Of a stretch of DNA of 64,000 bases, positions 34,638 through 42,451 are shown piece after piece. The notes beneath the pieces are model-generated. The model worked only from the letters and a program-made list of their open reading frames with translations, searched no databases and was not told where the DNA came from. The translations under genes were made by a program, and so were the position numbers. Position 1 is the stretch's first letter. The number at the start of each line of letters is the position of its first letter. The DNA is from Falsiroseomonas sp. (lineage in GTDB: Bacteria; Pseudomonadota; Alphaproteobacteria; Acetobacterales; Acetobacteraceae): contig NZ_JAUYTS010000070.1 of NCBI RefSeq assembly GCF_030695085.1, positions 21,794 through 85,793 on the forward strand. Reading direction: 5' to 3'.

Positions 34638-35069
34638 ATGTCCGACCGCTTTGGCATGAAGCCCGACGAAATGATGCGGATGCTGTCCGAGTTCCGTATG
34701 CCCGCCATGCCGGATATGGGCGGGCTGGCCGAAGCCCAGCGCCGCAACCTTGAGGCGCTGTCGAACGCCAACCGCGTGGCGCTGGAAGGCGCGCAGGCCG
34801 TGGCGCGGCGCCACATGGAGATCCTGCAGGCCTCGATGGCGGAAATGACGGACGCGATCCGCATGATGTCCGGCACCGAGAGCCCGCAGGCGCGCGCCGC
34901 CAAGCAGGCCGAGCTGCTGAAGTCGGCCTATGAGCGGGCCGTCGGCAACATGAAGGAGGTCGCGGACCTCATCCAGAATTCCAACTCCGAGGCGCTGGGC
35001 GTGCTGAACAAGCGCTTCACGGAAGCCATGGACGAGGTGAAGACCCTGGTCGCCCAGCAGAAGGGCTGA
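34638..35069 (+). CDS. Phasin family protein
   Basis: A 143-residue all-helical protein: EAQRRNLEALSNANRVALEG, AVARRHMEILQASMAEMTDA, then KSAYERAVGNMKEVADLIQN and TEAMDEVKTLVAQQKG. This is the phasin_2 pattern that coats polyhydroxyalkanoate granules. Met-rich N-terminus. AAGGAG at 34623-34628 fixes the ATG. The upstream region carries a PhaR-like dyad. No PHA synthase is in the window. A GGCGCGCC-GCAA-GGCGCGCC hairpin without a T tract follows the stop. Confidence 0.88.
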   Translation: MSDRFGMKPDEMMRMLSEFRMPAMPDMGGLAEAQRRNLEALSNANRVALEGAQAVARRHMEILQASMAEMTDAIRMMSGTESPQARAAKQAELLKSAYERAVGNMKEVADLIQNSNSEALGVLNKRFTEAMDEVKTLVAQQKG

Positions 35070-35076
35070 CTTTCCC

Positions 35077-35096
35077 GGCGCGCCGCAAGGCGCGCC
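35077..35096 (+). terminator. Perfect 8-bp hairpin after the phasin gene
   Basis: GGCGCGCC at 35077-35084 and 35089-35096 around the tetraloop GCAA, eight bases after the phasin stop. There is no T tract, so it may be an mRNA 3'-end stabiliser or a weak terminator. The remaining 100 bases to the kinase stop hold short dyads (GGCGA-AA-TCGCC) but no gene. Confidence 0.5.
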
Positions 35097-35198
35097 GCCT
35101 GGAGCGTTTCCGGTTGGGCGAAATCGCCTGACGACCCCGGAAATACGCCCGAACAAGCAGCTGGACCGGCCCGCAAGCCAAGGCGAACGGAGAGCGGT

Positions 35199-36587
35199 CT
35201 AGCGGGGCAGACGCACCCGCGCGCGCAGCCCGCCGAGCGGGCTGTCTTCCAGCACGATGTCGCCGCCATGCGCCCGGGCGATGTCGCGCGCGATCGCCAG
35301 CCCCAGGCCGGTGCCGCCGGCCGACAGCGTGGCAAAGGGCCGGAAGGCTTCCTCCCGCTGCGCTTCCGGAATGCCGGGCCCGTCATCATCCACCGTCACC
35401 TGCGCCCAGGCACCGGTCTCGCCGCGCGGAATCTCGGCCACCTGCACCGTGATGCGCTGGGCGTGCTTACGGGCATTGTCCAGCAGATTGCCCAGGCAGC
35501 GCCGCAGCGCATCCGGCCGCAGCGGCAATTCCAGCGCTGGCGGCGCCTCCACCACTACCTCGGCGCCATCCCGCCGCGCCTTCTGCGCCACATCGCGGAC
35601 GATGGCGGCGAGGTCCGTCGGCTGGGTCTGTTCCTGGGCCTCGCCGCGGGCGAAGGCGAGGTAGGCGGCGACCATCCGTTCCATCTCCTCCACGTCTTCC
35701 GTCAGCGCCGCCACATCCTCCTCCGCCTCCTTCGGGTGCGGCAGCATGGCGAGTGCAAGGCGCATGCGGGTCAGCGGGGTACGCAGATCGTGGCTGATGC
35801 CGGCCAGCATGTCCGTGCGCTGGGCGACGAAGCGGCGAATGCGGTCCTGCATGCGGTTGAAGGCGCTGGCCGCCTGGCGCACCTCCGCCGCGCCTTCCGG
35901 CTTCATCTGCCCGATATCGCGGCCGAGCCCGAAGGCCTCCGCCGCACCGGCGAGGCGGCGGATGGCGCGGACCTGGTTCTTCATGAACAGCGCCGCGACG
36001 CCGAACAGCAGCAGGGAGGATCCGACCAGCCAGATGAAGAACAGGTATAGCGTGCCAGTGAACAGCCGCTTGCGCGGCGCCTCCACATGCAGCACGCCGT
36101 CGGGAAGCTGGATGCGGATGATCACGCTGCGGCGGTCGGATTGCCAATCGGCATCGAAGGGCCGTCGCACCCTTTCGCCCATCGCATGCGCCAGATCCCC
36201 CTCCAGCGGCAGCAGCGGCAGGAAGGCGGCACGGTCCGGCGTGGTGCCGAGGCTGGCCCCGGATTCGAAGGCCAGGGCGAGGTCCAGCCGCCAGGCGGCA
36301 TCGCGGAACAGCCAGGCGCGATCGGCCGGGTCCGGCATGCGCTGCATGATCTCGATCACCATCCCGATCTCGCCCGCCACGCCGCCGGCGAGGCGGCGGG
36401 AGATGACGTCCAGGTGGTTGCCGTAGAACAACTGCAGCGCCACCCCCTGCAGGATCAGCAGCGGCAGCAGGATGATGAGCAGCGACCGGCCGAGCAGCCC
36501 GCGCGGCAGCAGGCCGCGCAGACCCTGGCTGACGGCGCGCACTGGCCGGGCCGGGGCGGCTGCCCGCAGGTCCGGCGCCGCGCTCAT
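35199..36587 (-). CDS. Sensor histidine kinase of the PetR-linked two-component system (EnvZ-like)
   Basis: A 462-residue inner-membrane kinase. A transmembrane helix (SLLIILLPLLILQGVALQLF, about 35-54), a periplasmic sensor segment of about 130 residues, a second helix (LYLFFIWLVGSSLLLFGVAA), a HAMP domain, a DHp box GISHDLRTPLTRMRLAL (H266), and an HATPase domain (LGNLLDNARKHA, VDDDGPGIP, GGTGLGLAIARDIA) are visible. The start overlaps the response-regulator stop by four bases, so both are co-translated and should be partners. The signal is unknown. Confidence 0.92.
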   Translation of the reverse strand: MSAAPDLRAAAPARPVRAVSQGLRGLLPRGLLGRSLLIILLPLLILQGVALQLFYGNHLDVISRRLAGGVAGEIGMVIEIMQRMPDPADRAWLFRDAAWRLDLALAFESGASLGTTPDRAAFLPLLPLEGDLAHAMGERVRRPFDADWQSDRRSVIIRIQLPDGVLHVEAPRKRLFTGTLYLFFIWLVGSSLLLFGVAALFMKNQVRAIRRLAGAAEAFGLGRDIGQMKPEGAAEVRQAASAFNRMQDRIRRFVAQRTDMLAGISHDLRTPLTRMRLALAMLPHPKEAEEDVAALTEDVEEMERMVAAYLAFARGEAQEQTQPTDLAAIVRDVAQKARRDGAEVVVEAPPALELPLRPDALRRCLGNLLDNARKHAQRITVQVAEIPRGETGAWAQVTVDDDGPGIPEAQREEAFRPFATLSAGGTGLGLAIARDIARAHGGDIVLEDSPLGGLRARVRLPR

Positions 36588-37291
36588 GCGCCGGGCCGCA
36601 GGATGTAGCCGCGGTGGCGCACGGTCTGGATGAAGCGCGGCTCCCGCGGGTCCGGCTCGATCTTCCGGCGCAGCCTGGTCACCTGCACGTCGATGGCGCG
36701 CTCACCGGCCTCCGGCGTGCCGAGTGCCTCGGCGATGTCTTCCCGGCTCAGCACCTCATTCGGGCGGGCAGCGAGGGCGATGAGCAGGGATTGTTCGCCG
36801 CCGGTCAGCCGCACCACCCCTTCCGGTCCGCGCAGCTCCGCCCGCTGCGGATCGAACCACCGGCTGCCGAGCTGCACCGGCCCGCCCGACAGATCCGCGA
36901 CGGGGGGCGGCGCGGCACGACGCAGGATGGTGCGGATGCGGAGCGCCAGTTCGCGCGGGTCGAAGGGCTTCGCCAGGTAGTCATCCACGCCGTGCTCGAA
37001 GCCGGTGACGCGGTCATCCGGTGCGCCGCGGGCGGTCAGCATCAGGATGGGCACGGCTTGGCCCTCTCGCCGCAGGCTTTCCGTCAGTTCCAGGCCGCTT
37101 TCGCCCGGCATCATCACGTCCAGCACCATCAGGTCGAAGCTGACCGAGGTCAGCGCATGTCGGGCCGCGGCGGCATCCGCGGCGGCGGTGATGCGGAAAC
37201 CCTGCTCGGTCAGGAAGCGCTGGAGCAGGGCGCGCAGGCGGGAATCGTCATCCACCACCAGCAGGTGCGGTGCATCCGCGGCGGCGCTCAT
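36584..37291 (-). CDS. petR: OmpR-family response regulator, PetR-like
   Basis: A 235-residue regulator. The receiver domain has LLVVDDDSRLRALLQRFL, phosphoacceptor D58 in LMVLDVMMPGESG and K in LAKPFDPRELALRI. The C-terminal winged helix (LTGGEQSLLIALAARPNEVL, DVQVTRLRRKIEPDPREPRF, TVRHRGYIL) is OmpR-type. A MarR gene immediately upstream gives the petP-petR order described for Rhodobacter and related bacteria, where petR affects cytochrome bc1 expression, but that role here is inferred. Both neighbouring junctions overlap by four bases. Confidence 0.88.
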   Translation of the reverse strand: MSAAADAPHLLVVDDDSRLRALLQRFLTEQGFRITAAADAAAARHALTSVSFDLMVLDVMMPGESGLELTESLRREGQAVPILMLTARGAPDDRVTGFEHGVDDYLAKPFDPRELALRIRTILRRAAPPPVADLSGGPVQLGSRWFDPQRAELRGPEGVVRLTGGEQSLLIALAARPNEVLSREDIAEALGTPEAGERAIDVQVTRLRRKIEPDPREPRFIQTVRHRGYILRPGA

Positions 37292-37866
37292 CGCCCGGCC
37301 TCCGCCCCCGGCCCGGCTTCCAGCCGTTCCAGCGCGCTGCGGGCATCGGGGCCCATCAGGCCGCGCATGACGCGCCGGAAGCCCTCCACCGCCTGCGGTC
37401 CGGCCTCGCGATAGGCGCGCATCACCGTGTCCCGCTGCCGTTCGAACAGGCTGCGTTCCAGCGCGGCGCCCTTCTCCGTCAGGCTCAGCAGGCGCTGGCG
37501 GCGGTCGTTGCGGCCGGGGCTTTGGGTCACGAAGCCATCCTCCACCAGCGGGGTCAGCACACGGCCCAGTGACTGCTTGGTGATGCCGAGGATGCCGAGC
37601 AGGTCACCCACCGTAATGCCCGGCCGGCGGCCGACGAAATGCAGAACGCGGTGATGCGCCCGGCCCATATCCAGCCCGGCCAGGATGGCATCCGCCCCGG
37701 CGGTGAAGTCCCGGTAGCCGAAGAACAGCAGATCCTGCGCCAGGCGCAGCTCCTCCTCCCGCAGGAACAGCAGGTTGCGGCCGGCGGCGGAGGTCGCGCG
37801 ATCATCCTCCCGCGCCGCGCCTGGGCGGGGCTTGGCGGGGTTGGAGCTGTCAGGTTCCAGCTTCAT
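37288..37866 (-). CDS. petP: MarR-family transcriptional regulator, PetP-like
   Basis: A 192-residue protein with a MarR winged helix: RAHHRVLHFVGRRPGITVGD, LLGILGITKQSLGRVLTPLV, then VTQSPGRNDRRQRLLSLTEK. The first 35 residues are a polar extension. ATG 37866 is supported by AGGGGA about 14 bases upstream. It is the first gene of the petP-petR-kinase operon and overlaps petR by four bases. It may be autoregulatory; the divergent GNAT gene shares a 169-base upstream region. Confidence 0.85.
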   Translation of the reverse strand: MKLEPDSSNPAKPRPGAAREDDRATSAAGRNLLFLREEELRLAQDLLFFGYRDFTAGADAILAGLDMGRAHHRVLHFVGRRPGITVGDLLGILGITKQSLGRVLTPLVEDGFVTQSPGRNDRRQRLLSLTEKGAALERSLFERQRDTVMRAYREAGPQAVEGFRRVMRGLMGPDARSALERLEAGPGAEAGR

Positions 37867-37985
37867 GGCCGATTTGCGTTCCCCTGGGTCATCGCGCTGC
37901 GCGCCCGGCCTCGATATAGGGCACGGGCGCGCCCACGAGTAGCAACCCGCATCATTCAACTGCGGAACCCGGAGATTCGAGCGAC

Positions 37986-38036
37986 ATGCCAGGCCTGCCC
38001 CTTTTCGGCACCACATTCCGGCAGCAGGCCGCCTGA
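37986..38036 (+). CDS. Possible 16-residue leader peptide coupled to the GNAT gene
   Basis: ATG at 37986 with GGAG about a dozen bases upstream encodes MPGLPLFGTTFRQQAA, ending in TGA at 38034-38036, which shares its A with the GNAT start (TGATG). Such overlap suggests translational coupling. It could be a chance ORF. No attenuator structure was seen. Confidence 0.4.
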   Translation: MPGLPLFGTTFRQQAA

Positions 38037-38560
38037 TGCCGCTGGAACTTCGCACGGCGCGGGTTGGCGATGTGGCGCGGATTAGCCAGCTCCATGCCGA
38101 TCTCTGGCGCGTCTCCCACGCCGGCGTCTTCGACGCGGATTTCATCGAGGACCCGCTGGAGGAGGCGATGGTGACGCATTGGCAGGCGCTGCTGCGCGGC
38201 CGCAAGCGTCCGGGCCAGGTGGTCGTTGCCCTCACCGGGCATCAGCTTGAGGGTTTCATCAGCGCCAGCCTGCAAGGGACCATGGCGCAGATCGACCATC
38301 TGGAGGTGCGCGAGAAAATGCGCGGCCGCGGCATCGGCCGGTCGCTGCTCGGCCTGATGGCACAGCGCCTGCGGAATGAGGGCGCGCGCGCCGCGACGCT
38401 GGCGGTGCCCGCCGGGATGGCGGATCTGCCCCGGCTGGCCAAGCGGTTTGGCGGCGTGCTCGGCCCGGTGGTGACGCGGGAAAGGCTGGGCCACCCGATG
38501 CCGGAACGCAGCATCAACTGGGCCGACATCACGCGACTGATCGGCGCCTGCGCCAGTTGA
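38036..38560 (+). CDS. GNAT-family N-acetyltransferase
   Basis: A 174-residue acetyltransferase. The start LELRTARVGDVARISQLHAD and the acetyl-CoA loop LEVREKMRGRGIGRSLLGLM (Q/RxxGxG/A) near residue 95-110 are typical. A C-terminal extension (GHPMPERSINWADITRL) follows. Substrate unknown. It is divergent from petP. The start codon overlaps the stop of a 16-codon ORF, and no independent ribosome binding site is obvious, so translation may depend on that ORF. Confidence 0.83.
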   Translation: MPLELRTARVGDVARISQLHADLWRVSHAGVFDADFIEDPLEEAMVTHWQALLRGRKRPGQVVVALTGHQLEGFISASLQGTMAQIDHLEVREKMRGRGIGRSLLGLMAQRLRNEGARAATLAVPAGMADLPRLAKRFGGVLGPVVTRERLGHPMPERSINWADITRLIGACAS

Positions 38561-38633
38561 AACGAAAATGTCATTGGCTGGCGGCGGCCGGTGGAATTAG
38601 CCTGCGCGAAGGGAACAAAAAGGGAATACGCAG

Positions 38634-38987
38634 ATGACCGCCAAGGATGTTGCGGAAGCCTTTGCCGCGCTGTGCAAGGCCGACAAGCATGAGGAAGCCG
38701 GCGACCGCTATTGGGCGGAGGATGTGGTGAGCCTGGAGGCCATGGACGGCCCGATGTCCGAGCTGCGCGGCCGGGCGGCGCTGAAGGGGAAGGGCGAGTG
38801 GTGGTACGCCAACCACGAAATCCACTCCGCCACCACCGAGGGCCCCTTCGTGCATGGCGACCAGTTCGCGCTGCGATTCGAGATGGATGTGACGGCGAAG
38901 GAAAGCGGACAGCGGATGAAGATGGCGGAGATCGGCCTCTACACCGTGCGCGACGGCAAGGTGGTGGAGGAGCGCTTCTTCTACTGA
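38634..38987 (+). CDS. SnoaL-like/NTF2-fold protein
   Basis: A 117-residue protein of the nuclear-transport-factor-2-like fold: VAEAFAALCKADKHEEAGDR, YWAEDVVSLEAMDGP, LRGRAALKGKGEWWYANHEI and a C-terminal VRDGKVVEERFFY. Members are small-molecule isomerases, cyclases or stress proteins, so function is not assigned. AGGGA precedes the ATG. Its last seven bases overlap the convergent membrane-protein gene's stop. Confidence 0.8.
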   Translation: MTAKDVAEAFAALCKADKHEEAGDRYWAEDVVSLEAMDGPMSELRGRAALKGKGEWWYANHEIHSATTEGPFVHGDQFALRFEMDVTAKESGQRMKMAEIGLYTVRDGKVVEERFFY

Positions 38988-40363
38988 AGCGGGCGCGCGC
39001 GCGGCAGGGCGGCCAGCCCCACCGCCAAGGGCAGCAACCAGACGATGCGCGCCTGGTAGCGGTCATGCGGCTTGGAGAGGGCGCCGGCCGCTGCCGCATT
39101 GGCCGCCAGCGCGCCAAGCGCGAAGGCCAGCAGCGCCAGCCTCGCCCAATCCCGCGCCCGCACCGCCCGCCAGCCGAGCCACAGCGCGCCCGCCAGGCTG
39201 GCCAGCAGAACCGGCAGATGCGGCAGCAGCCAGGGCGCGGCCAGCGCAGGCAGGTCGCCGCGCATCTGCGCCGCGGCATCGAACTGCGCCAGCTCCTCGG
39301 CCGGGAAATGGCCCTCGATGGCGCGGCGGGCGGAGGCCGCCAGATGGTCCGGCACCAGCGTATCGCCCACCTGCATCTTGCCGAGCTGCGCCAGCCCGTT
39401 GCGCAGCGCCGCGGCGGCGACCTGGCCGGGATAGGCGGCAAGGGTCTCGCCGATGATGGCGCGGGCTTCCTCGGCACCGCGCATCGCGCCCATGCGGCGC
39501 AGGCTGCCATCGGCCTCCCGGTTCAGGGGGCTGCTCTCGTCCCAGAGGAACTCGTCGCTGTCGATCGGCAGCCGGTCGGTGAAGGCACACAGGTGCCAGC
39601 CGGCATCCGGGCAGCGGTCCCGCAGCAGCGCCGCCGCCGGCCCATCCGCCTGCAGCCGCGCCAGCAGGAAGGAGGACCCGTGCGGCGAGGGCGTGAAGCG
39701 CCCGAAGGCGATGGCATTGGCCGTGCACAGCAGCAGCACCGCCAGCACCACGGGCAGCCCCGCCCGCAGCACCGGCCCCGGCCTCCAGGTCAGCACCAGG
39801 GTCAGCACCAGAAGCGCGAGCGCCACCGGCAGATGCGAGAGATGCGCGGCCAGCGACAGCACCGCCAGGCTACCCACCCACAGGCTCTGCCCCAGCGTCA
39901 GCCGCCCAAAAGCCAGCAGATAAAGGCAGATCGGCAGCAGCCCGGTCAGCGCATCCGGCATCAGCGTCGCCAGGAACCAGGGCGCCGAGGTCAGCAGCCC
40001 CAGCCCGGCACAGATCAGCAGATGCCACCCCAAACCAGGCCGGCCCCGCACCGCGCCCTGCAACAGCCAGACCAGGTGCGAGGCGATCAGCCCCTGCGCC
40101 AGCAGCGGCGCCCAGAGCGATCGCTCCCAGTGGAACAGGTGCAGGAAGGGGCCATAGGCCTGGGTCTTGTCCCAGGGAACCTCCGGCACCGTGGTGTGCA
40201 GCAGGTAGGAGACGGTATCGATGAAGACCAGCGGATAGCCATTCAGCCAGGCTGGCCAGACCAGGAAAGGCGCCCCGGCCAATACGGCCAGCAGCGCGAC
40301 GAAGCGGGGAATCGGGCCATGCGGCATCGCCGGCAGTTTCGTCTCCGGCACGGAAGCGGTCAC
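38981..40363 (-). CDS. Polytopic membrane protein, paralog of the upstream gene (copy B)
   Basis: A 460-residue protein with about ten transmembrane helices. After the first helix comes LNGYPLVFIDTVSYLLHTT, then YGPFLHLFHWERSLWAPLLA. A soluble segment carries ARLQADGPAAALLRDRCPDA, GWHLCAFTDRLPIDSDEFLW, and the C-terminus has LSKPHDRYQARIVWLLPLAV. The acidic residue in the first extracytoplasmic loop and the topology recall GT-C glycosyltransferases, but that is a guess. Blocks match the upstream gene almost one for one, so it is a tandem duplicate. I chose the GTG at 40363, which overlaps the upstream stop (GTGA). An ATG at 40327 is the alternative. Confidence 0.72.
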   Translation of the reverse strand: MTASVPETKLPAMPHGPIPRFVALLAVLAGAPFLVWPAWLNGYPLVFIDTVSYLLHTTVPEVPWDKTQAYGPFLHLFHWERSLWAPLLAQGLIASHLVWLLQGAVRGRPGLGWHLLICAGLGLLTSAPWFLATLMPDALTGLLPICLYLLAFGRLTLGQSLWVGSLAVLSLAAHLSHLPVALALLVLTLVLTWRPGPVLRAGLPVVLAVLLLCTANAIAFGRFTPSPHGSSFLLARLQADGPAAALLRDRCPDAGWHLCAFTDRLPIDSDEFLWDESSPLNREADGSLRRMGAMRGAEEARAIIGETLAAYPGQVAAAALRNGLAQLGKMQVGDTLVPDHLAASARRAIEGHFPAEELAQFDAAAQMRGDLPALAAPWLLPHLPVLLASLAGALWLGWRAVRARDWARLALLAFALGALAANAAAAGALSKPHDRYQARIVWLLPLAVGLAALPRARPLQ

Positions 40364-41724
40364 CTGAAGGCCGCGCGACCTTCGGCCGTCTCCGCGGGAC
40401 GTGATCGGGGCAGCAGTGCCAGCCCGGCGATGACCGGCATCAGCCACAGGATGCGCGCCTCGTAGCGCAGATGCGGCTTGGACAGGCCGCCGGTGGCCAG
40501 CGCATTGGCGGAAACGCCCACCAGCACGCCTACCACCAGGCCGATGCGTTGCCGGTCCCCCAGGCTGCGCCACCAGGCGAACAGCGCGAGCACCGCGCCC
40601 GCCAGCAGCACCGGGACATGGCCGATCAGGAAGGGCGCCGCCGCCTCGGGCAGCAGGCCGCGCGGTTGCAGGGCGGCGTCATAGGCGGCCAGTTCGCGGG
40701 CCGGAAAACCCTCCGCGATGCGCGGCCGGACGGCGGCTTCCAGGTGGGTCTTCACCAGCGTGTCACCAACCGTGGCCAGCACCATCTGGCGCAGCGCGTT
40801 CAGCGCGGTGGTGCGGGCGACCTCCAGCGTGTGGGTCCGCAGCGTCTCCGACACGATGAGGCTCGCCTCGGCTGAGAGCAGCGCGCCGCCAAGGAAGCGG
40901 GGCGTGCCATCCGGCGCGCGGTTCACCGGGCTGTCCGTCTCCCAGAGGAAGGCATCGCTGTCCATCGGCAGGCGGTCGGCGAAGGCGCAGAGATACCAAC
41001 CGGATTCGGGGCAGCGGTCGCGGATGACGGCGGCGGCCGGGCCATCGGCTTGCAGGCGGGCCAGCGCGAAGGTGGCGCCATGCGGCGACAGCGCCGCGCG
41101 GCCATGGCCCCAGTAATTGGTGCCGAGCAGCAGCAGGATGGCCGCCACCAGCGGCGCCGCGGCCCGTAGCGCCGGCCAGACGCGGCGCGCCACCAGCGCC
41201 ACGAACACCACCAACGCCAGGGCCAGCGGCACATGGGACAGGTGGGTGGCGATGCCGATCGCGGCCAGCAGCCCGAGCCAAAACGCCTCGGCGCGCGTCA
41301 GCGCGTCCCGGGCAAAGCCCAGCAGAAGCAGCGCCAGCAGCACGATCGGCGCGAAGACATCCGGCATCAGCAGCGCGATGGTGAAGGGTGCGGTGGTCAG
41401 CGCCGCCGTGCCGAGGCAGGTGGCCAGCTGCCAGCCAGGCGAGGCCTCGCCCCGCAGCGCCCGCTGCGCCAGCCACAGCAGATGGGACACACATAAACCC
41501 TGTGCCAGCAGCGGCCCCCACAGGCTGATCCGCCAGTGGAACAGGTGCATCAACGGCCCGTAAACATGCGGCTTGTCCCAGATCACCAGTGGGCCCCCAG
41601 GGGGCGGCGCCGTCTGGTGCAGGAAGGCGCCGGTGTCGCTGAACAGCAGCGGGTAGCCGTTCAGGAAGGCCGGCCAGACCAGCAACAACCCGCCTGCCAG
41701 AATCGCCGCCAGGCGCAGGATCAA
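40360..41724 (-). CDS. Polytopic membrane protein (copy A), function unknown
   Basis: A 454-residue paralog of the gene downstream. It begins directly with a hydrophobic helix (ILAGGLLLVWPAFLNGYPLL), followed by FSDTGAFLHQT, YGPLMHLFHWRISLWGPLLA, GTNYWGHGRAALSPHGATFA, RDRCPESGWYLCAFADRLPM, and a C-terminal LSKPHLRYEARILWLMPVIA. The TTG start overlaps the moaE stop (TTGA), which ties its translation to molybdopterin synthase genes although the protein itself shows no molybdenum link. Conserved Cys in DRCP and LCAF may form a disulfide in the periplasmic domain (inference). GT-C-like glycosyl transfer is possible. Confidence 0.75.
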   Translation of the reverse strand: MILRLAAILAGGLLLVWPAFLNGYPLLFSDTGAFLHQTAPPPGGPLVIWDKPHVYGPLMHLFHWRISLWGPLLAQGLCVSHLLWLAQRALRGEASPGWQLATCLGTAALTTAPFTIALLMPDVFAPIVLLALLLLGFARDALTRAEAFWLGLLAAIGIATHLSHVPLALALVVFVALVARRVWPALRAAAPLVAAILLLLGTNYWGHGRAALSPHGATFALARLQADGPAAAVIRDRCPESGWYLCAFADRLPMDSDAFLWETDSPVNRAPDGTPRFLGGALLSAEASLIVSETLRTHTLEVARTTALNALRQMVLATVGDTLVKTHLEAAVRPRIAEGFPARELAAYDAALQPRGLLPEAAAPFLIGHVPVLLAGAVLALFAWWRSLGDRQRIGLVVGVLVGVSANALATGGLSKPHLRYEARILWLMPVIAGLALLPRSRPAETAEGRAAFR

Positions 41725-42182
41725 GCCGGTTTCGCCCAGCGCGCGGCGGCGGCATCATCCGTCGCCTTGGCCTCGACCCAGCGGCTGTCGCCGCCGGCAA
41801 ACTCCTCCCGTTTCCAGAAGGGGGCGGAGGTCTTCAGCCAGTCGATCAGGAAGGCGCAGGATTCCAGTGCCGCGGCGCGGTGGGCGGAGGCGGTGAGCAC
41901 CAGCACGATCGGCTCGCCGGGCACCAGGCGCCCGACGCGGTGGATCACGGTGCAGCCGGTCAGCGGCCAGCGCGCCCAGGCTTCGTCCGCGATCTTTTGC
42001 AGGGCGCGCTCGGTCATGCCCGGGTAATGCTCCAGCACCAGCGCCGCCAGCCCGTCATCGGCGCGGCACAGGCCGACGAAGCTCGCGAGCCCGCCGATAT
42101 CGTCGCGCCCGGCGGTCAGCGCCGCCGATTCGGCACCGAGGTCGAAGGCCGCTTCCTGCACCCGGATGGTGGGGCCGGGCAT
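41721..42182 (-). CDS. moaE: Molybdopterin synthase catalytic subunit MoaE
   Basis: A 153-residue enzyme subunit that, with MoaD thiocarboxylate, converts cPMP to molybdopterin. Blocks: GGLASFVGLCRADD, LVLEHYPGMTERALQKIADE, GCTVIHRVGRLVPGE, LTASAHRAAALESCAFLIDW, and the active-site Lys region LKTSAPFWKREEF. The ATG at 42182 starts two bases after the moaD stop; a GTG at 42191 would overlap it. A tandem membrane-protein gene follows with a TTGA overlap. Confidence 0.94.
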   Translation of the reverse strand: MPGPTIRVQEAAFDLGAESAALTAGRDDIGGLASFVGLCRADDGLAALVLEHYPGMTERALQKIADEAWARWPLTGCTVIHRVGRLVPGEPIVLVLTASAHRAAALESCAFLIDWLKTSAPFWKREEFAGGDSRWVEAKATDDAAAARWAKPA

Positions 42183-42183
42183 C

Positions 42184-42435
42184 TCAGCCACCGGTCACGG
42201 GCGGGAAGAAGGCGACCTCGTCGCCCGGCGCCACCGCCTGTGCGGGCGTCGCGAAATCCTGGTTCACCGCGGCGCGCACCTGGCGCGGATCGGCGAAGGC
42301 CGCCGCATGGCCAGGGCTGCGGCCGGCGAGCCAGCCGACCAGCCCGGCGACATCCGTGACCGAGGCCGGCGGCGTGACATCCTCCTCCGCCAGCCCGACC
42401 TTCTGCCGCACCCAGGCGAAATACAGGATCTTCAA
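42184..42435 (-). CDS. moaD: Molybdopterin synthase sulfur carrier subunit MoaD
   Basis: An 83-residue ubiquitin-fold protein ending in the required Gly-Gly (EVAFFPPVTGG), which is thiocarboxylated and inserts in MoaE. The start is TTG at 42435 (KILYFAWVRQKVG); GGAGG lies ten bases upstream, immediately after the stop of the preceding lipoprotein gene. A longer frame from 42516 would cover that gene's end and is unlikely. Length and start are normal for MoaD. Confidence 0.92.
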   Translation of the reverse strand: MKILYFAWVRQKVGLAEEDVTPPASVTDVAGLVGWLAGRSPGHAAAFADPRQVRAAVNQDFATPAQAVAPGDEVAFFPPVTGG

Positions 42436-42451
42436 GGGGCGGTTGCCTCCG

